From contig NZ_CP030059.1 of assembly GCF_015291745.1 (NCBI RefSeq), positions 4,491,501 through 4,555,500 of the forward strand: a stretch of 64,000 nucleotides of DNA, read 5' to 3'. The stretch is from Bradyrhizobium sp. CCBAU 53351 (GTDB lineage Bacteria; Pseudomonadota; Alphaproteobacteria; Rhizobiales; Xanthobacteraceae). Within the stretch, counting starts at the first letter, position 1. Each line of letters opens with the position of its first letter. The position numbers were made by a program, and so were the translations under genes. Shown here one piece after another: positions 1 to 7,964 of this stretch. The notes beneath the pieces were generated by a model. The model saw only the letters and a list, made by a program, of their open reading frames with translations, was not told where the DNA came from and made no database searches.

Positions 1-566
1 ACTCGCAGATCCTGCGCTTGAAGGACGCCGGCGCCGACGTGCTGTTCAGCGCCACGACGCCGAAACAGGCGGCGCAGGCGATCAAGAAGGTCGCCGAGAT
101 CGGCTGGAAGCCGCTGCACATCATCGACATCAACGCTTCCTCGCTCAGCGCCGTGCTGAAGCCGGCGGGACTGGAAAATTCCAAGGGCGTCGTCAGCGTC
201 GGTTACGTCAAGGATGCCGCAGACCCCGACTGGAAGGACGATCCCGGCATGAAGCGCTACCTCGCCTTCATGGCAAAGTACTATCCCGACGGCGACAAGG
301 ATTCGAACCTGAACGTCTACGGATACATCACGGCCCAGCTGCTGGTGCAGGTGCTGCAGCAATGCGGCGACGATCTGACCCGCGAGAACGTGATGCGGCA
401 GGCAACCAGCCTCAAGCACGTCGTGCTCGATCTGACGCTCCCGGGAATCTCGGTCACGACCACACCGACCGATTATCGCGTCAACAAGCAGTTCCAGATG
501 GTGCAGTTCGACGGCCAGCGCTGGCAGAAGCTCGGCGACATCGTGACGGACGAGGCGAAGGAGTGA
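1..566 (+). CDS. ABC transporter substrate-binding protein, C-terminal part (5' end outside window)
   Basis: The frame is already open at base 3 and ends at TGA 564-566, leaving about 188 residues of a type I periplasmic binding protein of the LivK (Peripla_BP_6) kind. Visible family features are the 'GADVLFSATTPKQAAQAIKK' stretch, where the binding proteins discuss candidate ligand sites in the second lobe, the 'YGYITAQLLVQVLQQ' helix and the C-terminal 'FQMVQFDGQRWQKLGDIV' strands. Such proteins bind branched-chain amino acids, amides or related small molecules in the periplasm and deliver them to a Liv-type permease. The ligand cannot be told from this fragment and no permease genes follow downstream. 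The true start lies upstream of the window. Confidence 0.85.
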   Translation, partial: SQILRLKDAGADVLFSATTPKQAAQAIKKVAEIGWKPLHIIDINASSLSAVLKPAGLENSKGVVSVGYVKDAADPDWKDDPGMKRYLAFMAKYYPDGDKDSNLNVYGYITAQLLVQVLQQCGDDLTRENVMRQATSLKHVVLDLTLPGISVTTTPTDYRVNKQFQMVQFDGQRWQKLGDIVTDEAKE

Positions 567-591
567 GAAGAGCCAGGCTTCGAGACGGCGC

Positions 592-858
592 TCAACGCTG
601 GCCGGCTCGCCGACCGCCGTTGCGGATCAAAGGGTCGCTCTCCCGGACATGGTGCTGATATTGGGAGATGGCGCGATTGGCCATGCGGATCCGGTTGGTT
701 TGCCCCTCCTCGACCATCCCGGTGATGCGCTGTGCCAGGAATACGCAGGCTTCGAATTCGTCGCGGATCGCGCCTGTGCGGTCGAGAAAATCCCAGGCAA
801 TCTCGTAGGCCTGCTCCGCGGCGGGATTGCGATAGTCGCTGAAGACAATGTGCGTCAT
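592..858 (-). CDS. Small uncharacterised protein (88 aa)
   Basis: A soluble, charged 88-residue protein starting MTHIVFSDYRNPAAEQ, with a helical middle (EIAWDFLDRTGAIRDEF) and a basic tail. I see no signal peptide, membrane segment or recognised domain. The frame stays open upstream to 1041, but that extension is Arg/Gly-rich and unlike coding sequence, so I chose the ATG at 858. The ribosome binding site is weak. It lies tail-to-tail with the binding protein gene and upstream of nothing obvious. I do not recognise a function; the reading frame itself is only moderately certain. Confidence 0.5.
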   Translation of the reverse strand: MTHIVFSDYRNPAAEQAYEIAWDFLDRTGAIRDEFEACVFLAQRITGMVEEGQTNRIRMANRAISQYQHHVRESDPLIRNGGRRAGQR

Positions 859-1045
859 CACCGGCAAAGCCGGAGAAGCGCGATCGTTCCTGCGGCCCCC
901 CTCGTGCGGCAGAAAGCCCGCTAATCCCGATAATGTTCCGGTCGCGGGAACGACGCCCCCGCCGCAAGTCATCGCACGTCGGCACCACGCCTTGCCAATG
1001 TCAGCGAAAACGGTCCCGGCGGCTCTGCGCCGGGACCTCATGTCT

Positions 1046-1537
1046 TCACCGCTTCATGCCTGCGACATAGGCCGCGAGCTTGTCGAGCGTCTGATAGCCG
1101 TACTCGACGGCGCCGAAGCCGATCATGCCGTCGCGCTGCTCGGTGCTCGAGGCAAGCTGGCGCATCATCAGCACGGTCTTGCCGTTGCTCTGCTCGGCAA
1201 AGGTGACGGTGAAGCGGAACATGCCGGGATCCTCGTCCTGGTCTGTGCCGTGATCCATCTCCATCAGCGACGGCCGCTCGATGCGGCGGAAGCGCATCCG
1301 GTTCGGATAGACCGTGCCGTCGGGGCCGATCATGTTGAAGCGCCAAACGCCGCCGACCCGCACGTCGATCTCGAAGGTCTCGACCTTGAAACCCTTCGGC
1401 CCGAACCATTGCGGCAGATGCTTGGGGTCGGACCAGGCCTCGAACACCAGATCGCGGGGCGCGTCGATCACGCGCGACATCACGATCTCGCGGTCGAGCG
1501 ACCATTGCGACAGAGCGGGGTTGGCAGAATTCGTCAT
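1046..1537 (-). CDS. SRPBCC/AHSA1-domain protein
   Basis: A 163-residue protein of the SRPBCC superfamily (AHSA1, 'activator of Hsp90 ATPase homologue 1-like'). It shows the typical opening 'REIVMSRVIDAPRDLVFEAW', the following 'HLPQWFGPKGF' and 'GGVWRFNMIGPDG', and a C-terminal helix 'GYQTLDKLAAYVAG'. These folds form a deep hydrophobic pocket; the ligand is unknown. It is the second gene of a two-gene operon: its ATG lies two bases after the stop of the upstream ArsR-type regulator. ArsR-SRPBCC pairs are common in proteobacteria, so the regulator probably controls this gene. The longer frame up to 1846 overlaps the ArsR gene and was not used. Confidence 0.85.
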   Translation of the reverse strand: MTNSANPALSQWSLDREIVMSRVIDAPRDLVFEAWSDPKHLPQWFGPKGFKVETFEIDVRVGGVWRFNMIGPDGTVYPNRMRFRRIERPSLMEMDHGTDQDEDPGMFRFTVTFAEQSNGKTVLMMRQLASSTEQRDGMIGFGAVEYGYQTLDKLAAYVAGMKR

Positions 1538-1539
1538 CG

Positions 1540-1926
1540 TCAAGAACCTTTCTTCTTGGTTGTGCGGGACGGCCGTTTGGCGACCGCCTGCTCCTTCTCT
1601 TTCTTGAGCTTCATCACATAGGTTTCGAACCGGTCGAGCCGCGCCTCCCAGATCGCGCGCTGCTGCTGGAACCAGTCCTCCGCCCCGAGCAGCGCATCCG
1701 GGCTGAGCCGGCAGGTCCGCACGCGGCCGGATTTCTCCGATTGCACGAGCCCGCTCGTCTCCAGCACATGGATGTGTTTCATGAGGCTCGGCAGCGCCAT
1801 GTCGAAGGGATCGGCGAGCTCGCCGACCGACGCCTCCCCCGCACACAGCCGCATCACGATCGCGCGCCGCGTCGGATCGGCAAGCGCTGCGAAAACCTGG
1901 TCGAGGCGGGATAATTGGTTAGCCAT
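1540..1926 (-). CDS. ArsR-family transcriptional regulator
   Basis: A 128-residue winged-helix repressor. The N-terminal 'LDQVFAALADPTRRAIVMRL' and 'SVGELADPFDMALPSLMKHI' match the ArsR HTH, followed by the wing around 'SGLVQSEKSGRVRTCRLSP'. There is no CxC metal-binding motif of the ArsR/SmtB sensors, as is usual for the members paired with SRPBCC proteins. The C-terminal tail (KKEKEQAVAKRPSRTTKKKGS) is unusually basic. I chose ATG 1926, where the homologous region starts (MANQLSRLDQ). It probably autoregulates its operon with the SRPBCC gene that follows after two bases. Confidence 0.88.
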   Translation of the reverse strand: MANQLSRLDQVFAALADPTRRAIVMRLCAGEASVGELADPFDMALPSLMKHIHVLETSGLVQSEKSGRVRTCRLSPDALLGAEDWFQQQRAIWEARLDRFETYVMKLKKEKEQAVAKRPSRTTKKKGS

Positions 1927-2098
1927 GAAGCTAACTATAAGCGACGTGGACGCCCGCGTCAACAATTGTTATCCGATTGGCTTAGTTTTGTACCGCCGAC
2001 TTCGATGCGGAACCTGCGACGCGCAATTGTGAATTGGGCCGCGGGACGCTTCCGGCTAAAGCAGATCGGGGGCGCGTCAGAATCGCTCATCAGAGCCC

Positions 2099-3271
2099 GT
2101 GCCGCCTATTGTCACCTCATCCCCCATCACAAGGCGGACCTTCGCCCGGGCCGTCTTCATTCCGGCTGCGCTCGCGCTTTGCTCGCAACCCGCCTCGGCG
2201 GATTCCGACATGATCGCGCAGATGCGCGACATCGTCGCGAGCGAGCTGGCACCGACCGCGACGCCGGACTCTGCGGGCGGCCTCGCTGCCGCCCTCTATG
2301 CCGGGCGCCATGTCGAGTTCTTCAGCTACGGTTTTGCCGATGATGCGACCGGCCGGAAGGTGACGCCGGATACCTTGTTCAACCTCGCCTCCTTGAGAAA
2401 ACCGTTCGAGGCGGCTGTTGTGGCGCTCGGCGTGCTGCGTGGCGAGCTGCGGCTCGACGACCGCCTGCCGAAATACCTGCCCGAGCTGAACGGCACCTAT
2501 ATCCCCAACGTCACCGTCGGCCAGTTGGTGACACACACATCGGGACTTTTGCTGCCGACCGACCATCCGCCATGGCCGAACGATGAGTACACGCGCGCGC
2601 AGTTCATCGCCATGCTGAACGCCTTCGCGCCGGCGGCGAGCGTCGCGCCCGGTCGGCAACGCATCTACACCCATGCCGGCTATGTGCTGCTTCAGCTCGT
2701 GGTCGAGCGCTGCTACGACTTGCCGATCCGCACGCTGATCGAGGGGCGCATCCTCAAACCGCTCGGCATGCACTCAACGTTCATTCCTGAGCGCGGCGCA
2801 GACAATCGCGCCGTCATGGATGCCGCCTGGATGCAGCGCGCGGTCCAGGGCTATTCCGACCAGGGCGCAGCCGTCGGCCCGATCGGCGATCAGCAGAGCT
2901 ATTTTGCCTTTCCCGGCACCGGCCAGATGTTCGCCTCGGTGCGGGATCTTGCCACGTTCGCGGCGGCCTGCGTCGATGGCCGGACCATCGATCCGCATTT
3001 GCGCGAGGCGCTGCGGATGACGCAGCGCGAGGCCTTCCGCGTCGACGAGAAATTCGGACAGGGCATGGCCTGGGAGACCGTGCGTCTTCCGGGCGTCACC
3101 ATCGTCGACAAGCCCGGCGGCCTCAACAACGCCTCCGGCTATATCGGCCTGGTGCCGGCGCGGCGGATCGGCATCGTCCTGCTGGCCAATCGCGGCGAGT
3201 ATCCGCACGAGATCGCCCGCTACAAGATTCTTCCCGCGCTGGCACATCTGCTGGCATCGCACGCAGGCTGA
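2099..3271 (+). CDS. Serine hydrolase of the beta-lactamase (class C/esterase) family
   Basis: A 390-residue protein with a GTG start and a twin-arginine-like export signal (TRRTFARAVFIPAALAL), so probably periplasmic. The beta-lactamase fold is marked by the nucleophile motif S98-L-R-K101, a 'VTHTSGLL' segment typical of this family, and a Y190-T-H in the place of the class C Y-x-N. The usual KTG box reads K-P-G-G near residue 340. These changes argue for an esterase, peptidase or D-aminopeptidase-like function rather than for antibiotic hydrolysis. Substrate unknown. It is followed by a bidirectional terminator shared with the convergent porin gene. Confidence 0.82.
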   Translation: MPPIVTSSPITRRTFARAVFIPAALALCSQPASADSDMIAQMRDIVASELAPTATPDSAGGLAAALYAGRHVEFFSYGFADDATGRKVTPDTLFNLASLRKPFEAAVVALGVLRGELRLDDRLPKYLPELNGTYIPNVTVGQLVTHTSGLLLPTDHPPWPNDEYTRAQFIAMLNAFAPAASVAPGRQRIYTHAGYVLLQLVVERCYDLPIRTLIEGRILKPLGMHSTFIPERGADNRAVMDAAWMQRAVQGYSDQGAAVGPIGDQQSYFAFPGTGQMFASVRDLATFAAACVDGRTIDPHLREALRMTQREAFRVDEKFGQGMAWETVRLPGVTIVDKPGGLNNASGYIGLVPARRIGIVLLANRGEYPHEIARYKILPALAHLLASHAG

Positions 3272-3283
3272 GCTTCAAAACAG

Positions 3284-3308
3284 AAAGCCCCGGCCGAGCC
3301 GGGGCTTT
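3284..3308. terminator. Bidirectional hairpin terminator
   Basis: A perfect 11-bp inverted repeat (arms 3284-3294 and 3298-3308, loop CGA) whose arms begin with AAA and end with TTT. It lies 12 bases after the serine hydrolase stop and 26 bases after the convergent porin stop, so it can serve both genes. Confidence 0.85.
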
Positions 3309-3334
3309 CCACGCCAGGATCGGACCGGGACAGA

Positions 3335-4159
3335 TCAATACCTGGCGACGACGGGTCCGCCGAACTTGTAGTTCACGCCGACGCGCACAATGTTCGACTT
3401 GAGGTCGACCGAATGGGTGAAGGTCTGCACCGGCAAAGCCACACCGACGCTGAAATTGTTGCTGGTCATGCTGCTGCGGCCGAGATCGACATAGAGATAT
3501 TCGGCCTTCAACGACCAGCCATTGCCCACGGCGTATTCACCGCCGAGGCCCGCGGTCCACCCGACGCGGGTGTCGCGGATCGTTCCGGATTCGGTCGCGC
3601 CTGCGAAGGTATCGGTGAAGCTGAAATTGCCCCTGACCTCTGCGATGGCGGCACCGCCGGTGGCGTAGATCAGCCAGCTCGGCGTCGCGAGGAAGCCGAT
3701 GCGGCCGCGAATGGTGGCGAGCCAGTCGGCCGAGACCGACGAGTTGACGGTGAAGGTGGTCGGCGCGCAGCAGGGATACACCGCCGTGCTGCTCGCGCTG
3801 CCCTTGAAGCCGAAATAGTTGATGTCGCCCTCGAGGCCGAGCACGGCGTTGTTGACCTGCCAGTTGTAGCCGGCGGTGAAGCCGCCGGTCACGCCGGAGC
3901 TGTTGATGTGCTGGGCGCCGACCGTTCCGATGGCGGTCACGCTCGAATCCGCGAAATAGGCGGCCACCGGAAACAGCGTGGTGGTGGCCGGGTTCGCGCT
4001 GCCCCACTGCCCACCGACATTGCCGCCGACGTAGAAGCCGGTCCAGTTATAGACGGGCGCCATTGCCGGCGCCTTGGTGTAATGCGCCGCGAGGTCGGCG
4101 GCCTGAACGGACGCGGTCCCCAAGACAACCGACGCGATCGCCAGCAACAACTTGTTCAT
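3335..4159 (-). CDS. Outer-membrane beta-barrel porin (Omp25/Omp31-like)
   Basis: A 274-residue outer-membrane protein. It has a cleavable signal peptide (MNKLLLAIASVVLGTASVQA-ADL), the 'YNWTGFYVGGNVGG' first strand that marks the Omp25/Omp31 family of alphaproteobacteria, alternating amphipathic strands throughout, and a C-terminal strand 'IVRVGVNYKFGG' ending in an aromatic residue. Such small barrels are abundant surface proteins; some bind haemin. ATG 4159 follows a good GGAG ribosome binding site; the longer frame to 4342 reads through the upstream region and was rejected. It is probably transcribed alone, from the 268-base space before 4428. Confidence 0.9.
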   Translation of the reverse strand: MNKLLLAIASVVLGTASVQAADLAAHYTKAPAMAPVYNWTGFYVGGNVGGQWGSANPATTTLFPVAAYFADSSVTAIGTVGAQHINSSGVTGGFTAGYNWQVNNAVLGLEGDINYFGFKGSASSTAVYPCCAPTTFTVNSSVSADWLATIRGRIGFLATPSWLIYATGGAAIAEVRGNFSFTDTFAGATESGTIRDTRVGWTAGLGGEYAVGNGWSLKAEYLYVDLGRSSMTSNNFSVGVALPVQTFTHSVDLKSNIVRVGVNYKFGGPVVARY

Positions 4160-4427
4160 TCCAGTCTCCTTGCCCCACGCGATGAACTCGCGTTTCGATT
4201 GCCCGCCGATAAAAACCGGCGCAGTGAGGGCATACGGCGCGCGCCGCTCCTCGTCTTGGGCTGCGGCGAAGTTCATCGGGACTGTGACGTAGTGTGCATC
4301 GGAGATCGTACAAACGGATGAGCAGTGTGACTGGAGGGCCACAGATCACCCCTCATCAACGGCGTGCAGCGCACGCCGCTGTCGCATGACGACAAGGCCG
4401 CGAGGCCGCGACTCGGCTCTGCTTGCC

Positions 4428-5132
4428 TCAGACCGAGCGCGTCAGTCCGCCGTCGACGCGGATGTTCTGGCCGGTGATGTAGGCGGCGCCGTCGGAGGCC
4501 AGGAACGAGATCGTCGCCGCGATCTCCTCGACCTTGCCATAGCGCTTCATCGGCACGCTGTCGCGGCGTGCATCCTGCTGCGGCAGGCTGTCGATCCAGC
4601 CCGGCAGGACGTTGTTCATGCGGATGTTGTCGGCGGCATGGGCATCGGTGAAGATTTTTGTGAAGGCGGCGAGCCCTGCGCGGAACACCGCCGAGGTCGG
4701 GAACATCGCGCTGGGCTCGAATGCCCAGGCCGTCGAGATGTTGATGATGGTCCCGCCCTTCTGCGCCTGCATGATCGGCGTCACCAGCCGCGTCGGGCGG
4801 ATCACGTTCAACAGATAAGTGTCAAGGCCGGTGTGCCACTGCTCGTCGGTGATCTCGGTGATCGGCGCGCGCGGGCCGTGGCCGGCGCTGTTGACGAGCA
4901 CGTCGATCCGTCCCCATTTTGCCATCGCACCGTCGACGAAACGCTTCAAATCGTCGTTCGACTTGTTCGAGCCGGTGACACCGAGCCCGCCGAGCTCGGC
5001 CGCCAGGGCCTCGCCCTTGCCCGAGGACGACAGGATCGCGACACGAAACCCGTCCGCCGCCAGCCGCCGCGCAGCCCCTGCCCCCATGCCGCTGCCGCCG
5101 GCGGTAACGAGCGCAACCTTCTCTGCTGCCAT
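4428..5132 (-). CDS. SDR-family protein lacking the YxxxK catalytic pair
   Basis: A 234-residue short-chain dehydrogenase/reductase fold protein. The cofactor loop TAGGSGMGAG (10-19), NSAG (81-84), the active-site Asn region (LLNV, 107-110), Ser133 in NIST and the C-terminal 'ITGQNIRVDGG' are all in place. The catalytic Tyr-x-x-x-Lys should fall at 147-151, but the sequence reads S147-A-V-F-R151, so both residues are replaced. It may therefore bind NAD(P) without classical dehydrogenase chemistry, or use another residue. The reading frame on both sides is intact, so this is not a frameshift. It lies next to a divergent GNAT gene. Confidence 0.82.
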   Translation of the reverse strand: MAAEKVALVTAGGSGMGAGAARRLAADGFRVAILSSSGKGEALAAELGGLGVTGSNKSNDDLKRFVDGAMAKWGRIDVLVNSAGHGPRAPITEITDEQWHTGLDTYLLNVIRPTRLVTPIMQAQKGGTIINISTAWAFEPSAMFPTSAVFRAGLAAFTKIFTDAHAADNIRMNNVLPGWIDSLPQQDARRDSVPMKRYGKVEEIAATISFLASDGAAYITGQNIRVDGGLTRSV

Positions 5133-5248
5133 GACCGATGATCCCTTCGAGTTGAGGCGAGCCGCAGGCTCGGCCTATCATGAGGCCTTCTACAGCCAGA
5201 CCTGTCGGCAGGTCCATGGTCGAAGGTCACAGTCATGAGCAACGCGAG

Positions 5249-6088
5249 ATGAGCGAGCTGTTGATCCGCAATTTGCGCCCCGAGGAAATCTCGCTTGCCA
5301 TCGGCTGGGCCGCGGCCGAGGGCTGGAATCCGGGCCTCTCCGATGCCGCCTGCTTTGCCATCCCCGACGCGCAAGGCTTCTTCGTCGGCGAGATCGATGG
5401 CGAGCCGGTCGCGACGGTCTCCTGCGTCAATTACGACGATCGCTTCGCCTTCCTCGGCTTCTACATCGTGCGTGCGGGTCTTCGCGGCTCCGGCCACGGC
5501 CTGCGCATCTGGAACGCGGCGATCGCGCATGCGGGCACGCGCGTGATCGGGCTCGATGGCGTGGTGGCGCAGCAGGGCAACTACAGAAAGTCAGGCTTCC
5601 AGCTTGCCTACGCCAATATCCGCTATGGCGGCATCGTCACTGCGCCTGCGAGGCCGCCCGCCGATGTCGTCGCACTCGACACAATCCCGTTTACGCTTGT
5701 GGAAGCCGATGACGCCACGGTCTTCCCGGCCCGGCGCAGCGCTTTCCTGCGTGCCTGGACCAACACGTCGGGCCATGTCGGCCGCGCGCTTATGCGTGAC
5801 GGCGAGCTCGCCGCATGGGGCGTGATCCGGCCGTGCCGGACCGGCTACAAGATCGGCCCGCTGGTCGCCGACGATCGCAGGGCGGCGGAGGCGATCGTGC
5901 AGGCCCTGCTGGCAAGCGCGGATGGCGAGGTCTTCCTCGACGTCCCCGCCGTCAACCGTGACGCCATCGCGCTCGCGGAGGCGCTCGGGCTGAAGCCGGT
6001 GTTCGAGACGGCGCGGATGTACACGGGCGCGATCCCGCCGCTGCGGATCGACCGCGTCTTCGGCGTGACCAGCTTCGAGCTGGGCTAG
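5249..6088 (+). CDS. GNAT-family N-acetyltransferase (two-domain)
   Basis: A 279-residue protein. Residues about 1-140 form a GNAT domain with the acetyl-CoA loop 'GLRGSGHGLRIW' (R-x-x-G-x-G motif A). The second half (about 145-279) resembles the C-terminal GNAT-like domain seen in YitH-type acetyltransferases, ending in 'FETARMYTGAIPPLRIDRVF'. It probably acetylates a small molecule or amine; the substrate is unknown. I chose ATG 5249 (MSELLIRNLRP), where the domain begins; the 23 codons upstream to 5180 look non-coding. It starts 116 bases from the divergent SDR gene and ends 7 bases before the convergent 6096 gene. Confidence 0.83.
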   Translation: MSELLIRNLRPEEISLAIGWAAAEGWNPGLSDAACFAIPDAQGFFVGEIDGEPVATVSCVNYDDRFAFLGFYIVRAGLRGSGHGLRIWNAAIAHAGTRVIGLDGVVAQQGNYRKSGFQLAYANIRYGGIVTAPARPPADVVALDTIPFTLVEADDATVFPARRSAFLRAWTNTSGHVGRALMRDGELAAWGVIRPCRTGYKIGPLVADDRRAAEAIVQALLASADGEVFLDVPAVNRDAIALAEALGLKPVFETARMYTGAIPPLRIDRVFGVTSFELG

Positions 6089-6095
6089 ACCCCAA

Positions 6096-6542
6096 TCAAT
6101 AGCAGCGCGTGATGTTGACGGTGTGCTCGCTGCCGCCGCGGCCGGGCACCGTCACCTGCTCCGTCGGGCAGCTCGGCACGTAGGGCCGGTCGGAGGGCAC
6201 GACGTTCGGCGGGAAACGATGCGACCAGTCCCAGGGGACGTCATAGGTGTAGGTGTAGCGCACGTCAGTGGAGACCGGCTGCGCCGCATCGAGGAAGGGC
6301 TGGCTGTAGCCCGCGCTGTCGTAGAAGAAGCCGCCGCCTCCCGGCCAGTACACGAAGGGGTTATTGCGCCGGTGGAACCGGGCTCCCGGCGCGATTGGCG
6401 GACGCGCCGCGACGCCGGACGGCGCAGCAGTCATGCCATGCGGCGCGGCGCCGCCGGGTCGTGCAAAACTGTCGCTGAGGCTAAGGAGCAGCGCGGCGGC
6501 GCTGAGCGAGGCGAGCATCGCCCCATATGATCTGGACATCAT
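6096..6542 (-). CDS. Secreted small protein of unknown function
   Basis: A 148-residue protein with a signal peptide (about 1-30, ASLSAAALLLSLSDSFA), a Pro/Gly-rich linker and an aromatic C-terminal half (FVYWPGGGGFFYDSAGYSQP, YTYTYDVPWDW) with two cysteines near the end (PSCPTEQV, NITRCY) that could form a disulphide. Exported, probably periplasmic or surface. No known domain is recognised. ATG codons at 6542 and 6539 are adjacent and either could be used. Confidence 0.65.
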   Translation of the reverse strand: MMSRSYGAMLASLSAAALLLSLSDSFARPGGAAPHGMTAAPSGVAARPPIAPGARFHRRNNPFVYWPGGGGFFYDSAGYSQPFLDAAQPVSTDVRYTYTYDVPWDWSHRFPPNVVPSDRPYVPSCPTEQVTVPGRGGSEHTVNITRCY

Positions 6543-6819
6543 GATACGCACCAACTCGTTTGGCTTCGGCGGCTCCCCGCAGCTACGCTAGGCCGGGCCG
6601 TCGCCCAGCCGCAAACGTATAATTAATATTTGGTTAAGGCACGCGATTAACCGGGGAGCCGGTGCGGCAAGAGCGCCCGGGATTGCCGCCTCTGTCGTTT
6701 CGTTCCGGGACAGGCGATTCATAACCAGTTGATCGGAGTTGATCGCTCTCGCCGGACCGGTTCCGGAACGCTCCCGCAGTGCAACCGTTGGCTCCCGACA
6801 CAAGCAAGGAGCATCTCCA

Positions 6820-7101
6820 ATGCAGAACAAGTCGAAACTCCTCTGCCTGATCACGGCATCGCTCGTCGCCGGCACCGCGGCCGCCTCGGCGCAGGGCTAC
6901 GACTGGAACGGATCGCGCATGGGCTGGGACCGCAGCGCCCCCGCCTACGAGCCGGTTCAGCCGCGCGCCTACTATCCTGATGTCGCGGGCCCCTATGGTG
7001 CAATCAACGGCACCAACCATCCGACGCCGAGCTCGACGCAGGGTGACGTCGGCCCTGACGGCAACAACAACGGCACGCTGACCGGCGGCTATCGCTGGTA
7101 A
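6820..7101 (+). CDS. Small secreted protein of unknown function (93 aa)
   Basis: A 93-residue precursor with a clear signal peptide (MQNKSKLLCLITASLVAGTAAASA-QGY). The mature part is Tyr/Pro/Gly/Asn-rich (YEPVQPRAYYPDVAGPYG, DGNNNGTLTGGYRW). The start at 6820 is set by an AAGGAG eight bases upstream; the earlier ATG at 6739 would put the signal peptide in the middle. It faces the curlin-repeat gene block and shares a bidirectional terminator with it. Function unknown. Confidence 0.72.
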   Translation: MQNKSKLLCLITASLVAGTAAASAQGYDWNGSRMGWDRSAPAYEPVQPRAYYPDVAGPYGAINGTNHPTPSSTQGDVGPDGNNNGTLTGGYRW

Positions 7102-7116
7102 GATCCGCGCGCGGCG

Positions 7117-7147
7117 AGGCCCACCGTCCAGAGCGGACGGTGGGCCT
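7117..7147. terminator. Bidirectional hairpin terminator
   Basis: A perfect 13-bp inverted repeat, arms 7117-7129 and 7135-7147, loop AGAGC. It lies between the 6820-7101 gene and the end of the minus-strand curlin block, and can end transcription from both sides. T-runs are short. Confidence 0.75.
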
Positions 7148-7154
7148 TCGTGCG

Positions 7155-7448
7155 TCACCGGCCCTGCTGCTTGCGCAGCCAGTCGAGCATGTCCTGCGCG
7201 TTGCCGGTGCCTTGTCCGGTGCTTTGCGTCACGATGGCGGTGTTGCCACCGCTGCGGCGATAGACCGTCGTGCGCCCGGGTTCCTTCTCGATGCGAACCT
7301 CGGCCTGCGCGGGATCACCGCTCTGTGTGATCACCGACGTGCCGTTCTCGTCCTGGACCGTCGTGGTGTGACCATCGCCGGCTTCAGCCGGCGCCATCGC
7401 AACCACGCCCATGAGTCCTATTCCGGATGCGAGCAGGAGCAACCTCAT
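7155..7448 (-). CDS. Small secreted protein at the end of the curlin-repeat operon
   Basis: A 97-residue precursor with a signal peptide (LLLLASGIGLMGVVAMAPAEA) and two short curlin-like strands in the mature part: 'TSVITQSG' and 'NTAIVTQS'. Between them lies a charged, non-repeat segment (AEVRIEKEPGRTTVYRR), and the end is a helix-like DMLDWLRKQQGR. It lies 12 bases after the last repeat gene with a strong GGAGGTG ribosome binding site, so it is almost surely co-transcribed with it. It could be a nucleator, chaperone or capping subunit, but that is inference; it is not recognisably CsgC, CsgE, CsgF or CsgH. Confidence 0.7.
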   Translation of the reverse strand: MRLLLLASGIGLMGVVAMAPAEAGDGHTTTVQDENGTSVITQSGDPAQAEVRIEKEPGRTTVYRRSGGNTAIVTQSTGQGTGNAQDMLDWLRKQQGR

Positions 7449-7460
7449 GTCACACCTCCA

Positions 7461-7919
7461 TCATCGGCTGAACTGAAAGATCGCCAGCCAGTTGAAACGC
7501 CCGAACTGCCTCACGGCTCCTGAGTTCATGTCGCCGATCTGAAGCAGAAGCGTGTTGGTGGAATTGCCGATCTGGGTGATCTCGGCGGTGTTGCTCACCC
7601 CGGATTGACCGATGACGGCATTGGTGGTGCCGCCCATTTGGATCACATTGGCATAGTTGCGCGTGCCGTTCTGGATGATGGTCGCGTCCACCGTCCCGGT
7701 CCCGCCGATCTGGATCACCCGCGCGATATTGATCGGGCTGTTCTCCTCGATCGTGACAGGCTGAACATTGTCGCCGAACTGTACGACAGTTTCAATGCTC
7801 ACCTTCCCTTTCGTCACGCTGTGCTGCACCGACCCGGCGCTCGCCTGCGTCGCCGTGCCGACGGCGGTGAGCAACACCGCCAGCGCCAAAGTGTGCCTCA
7901 AGATCTGGCTGCCTCGCAT
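7461..7919 (-). CDS. Curlin-repeat (CsgA/CsgB-like) secreted protein
   Basis: A 152-residue precursor with a signal peptide (HTLALAVLLTAVGTATQASA). From about residue 60 it carries roughly seven imperfect curlin-type repeats of 10-13 residues (x-A-x-V-x-Q-x-G-x-x-N), for example ATIIQNGTRN, ANVIQMGGTTN, AEITQIGNSTN and GAVRQFGRFN. Such repeats stack as a beta-solenoid and form amyloid fibres outside the cell. The N-terminal part before the repeats (VVQFGDNVQPVTIEENSPIN) aligns with that of the next upstream protein, so the two are paralogues. Fourth gene of the minus-strand block. Confidence 0.8.
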   Translation of the reverse strand: MRGSQILRHTLALAVLLTAVGTATQASAGSVQHSVTKGKVSIETVVQFGDNVQPVTIEENSPINIARVIQIGGTGTVDATIIQNGTRNYANVIQMGGTTNAVIGQSGVSNTAEITQIGNSTNTLLLQIGDMNSGAVRQFGRFNWLAIFQFSR

Positions 7920-7964
7920 CGTCTTCCCCCGTTGCTTGCCGACGCCGATGAGTTCGCGCGCGTT

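Noticed and set aside
4360..4378. Perfect 8-bp hairpin with a 3-base loop downstream of the SDR-like gene
   Set aside because: It could be a terminator, but there is no T-run and GC-rich DNA makes such short stems by chance; left out of the feature list.
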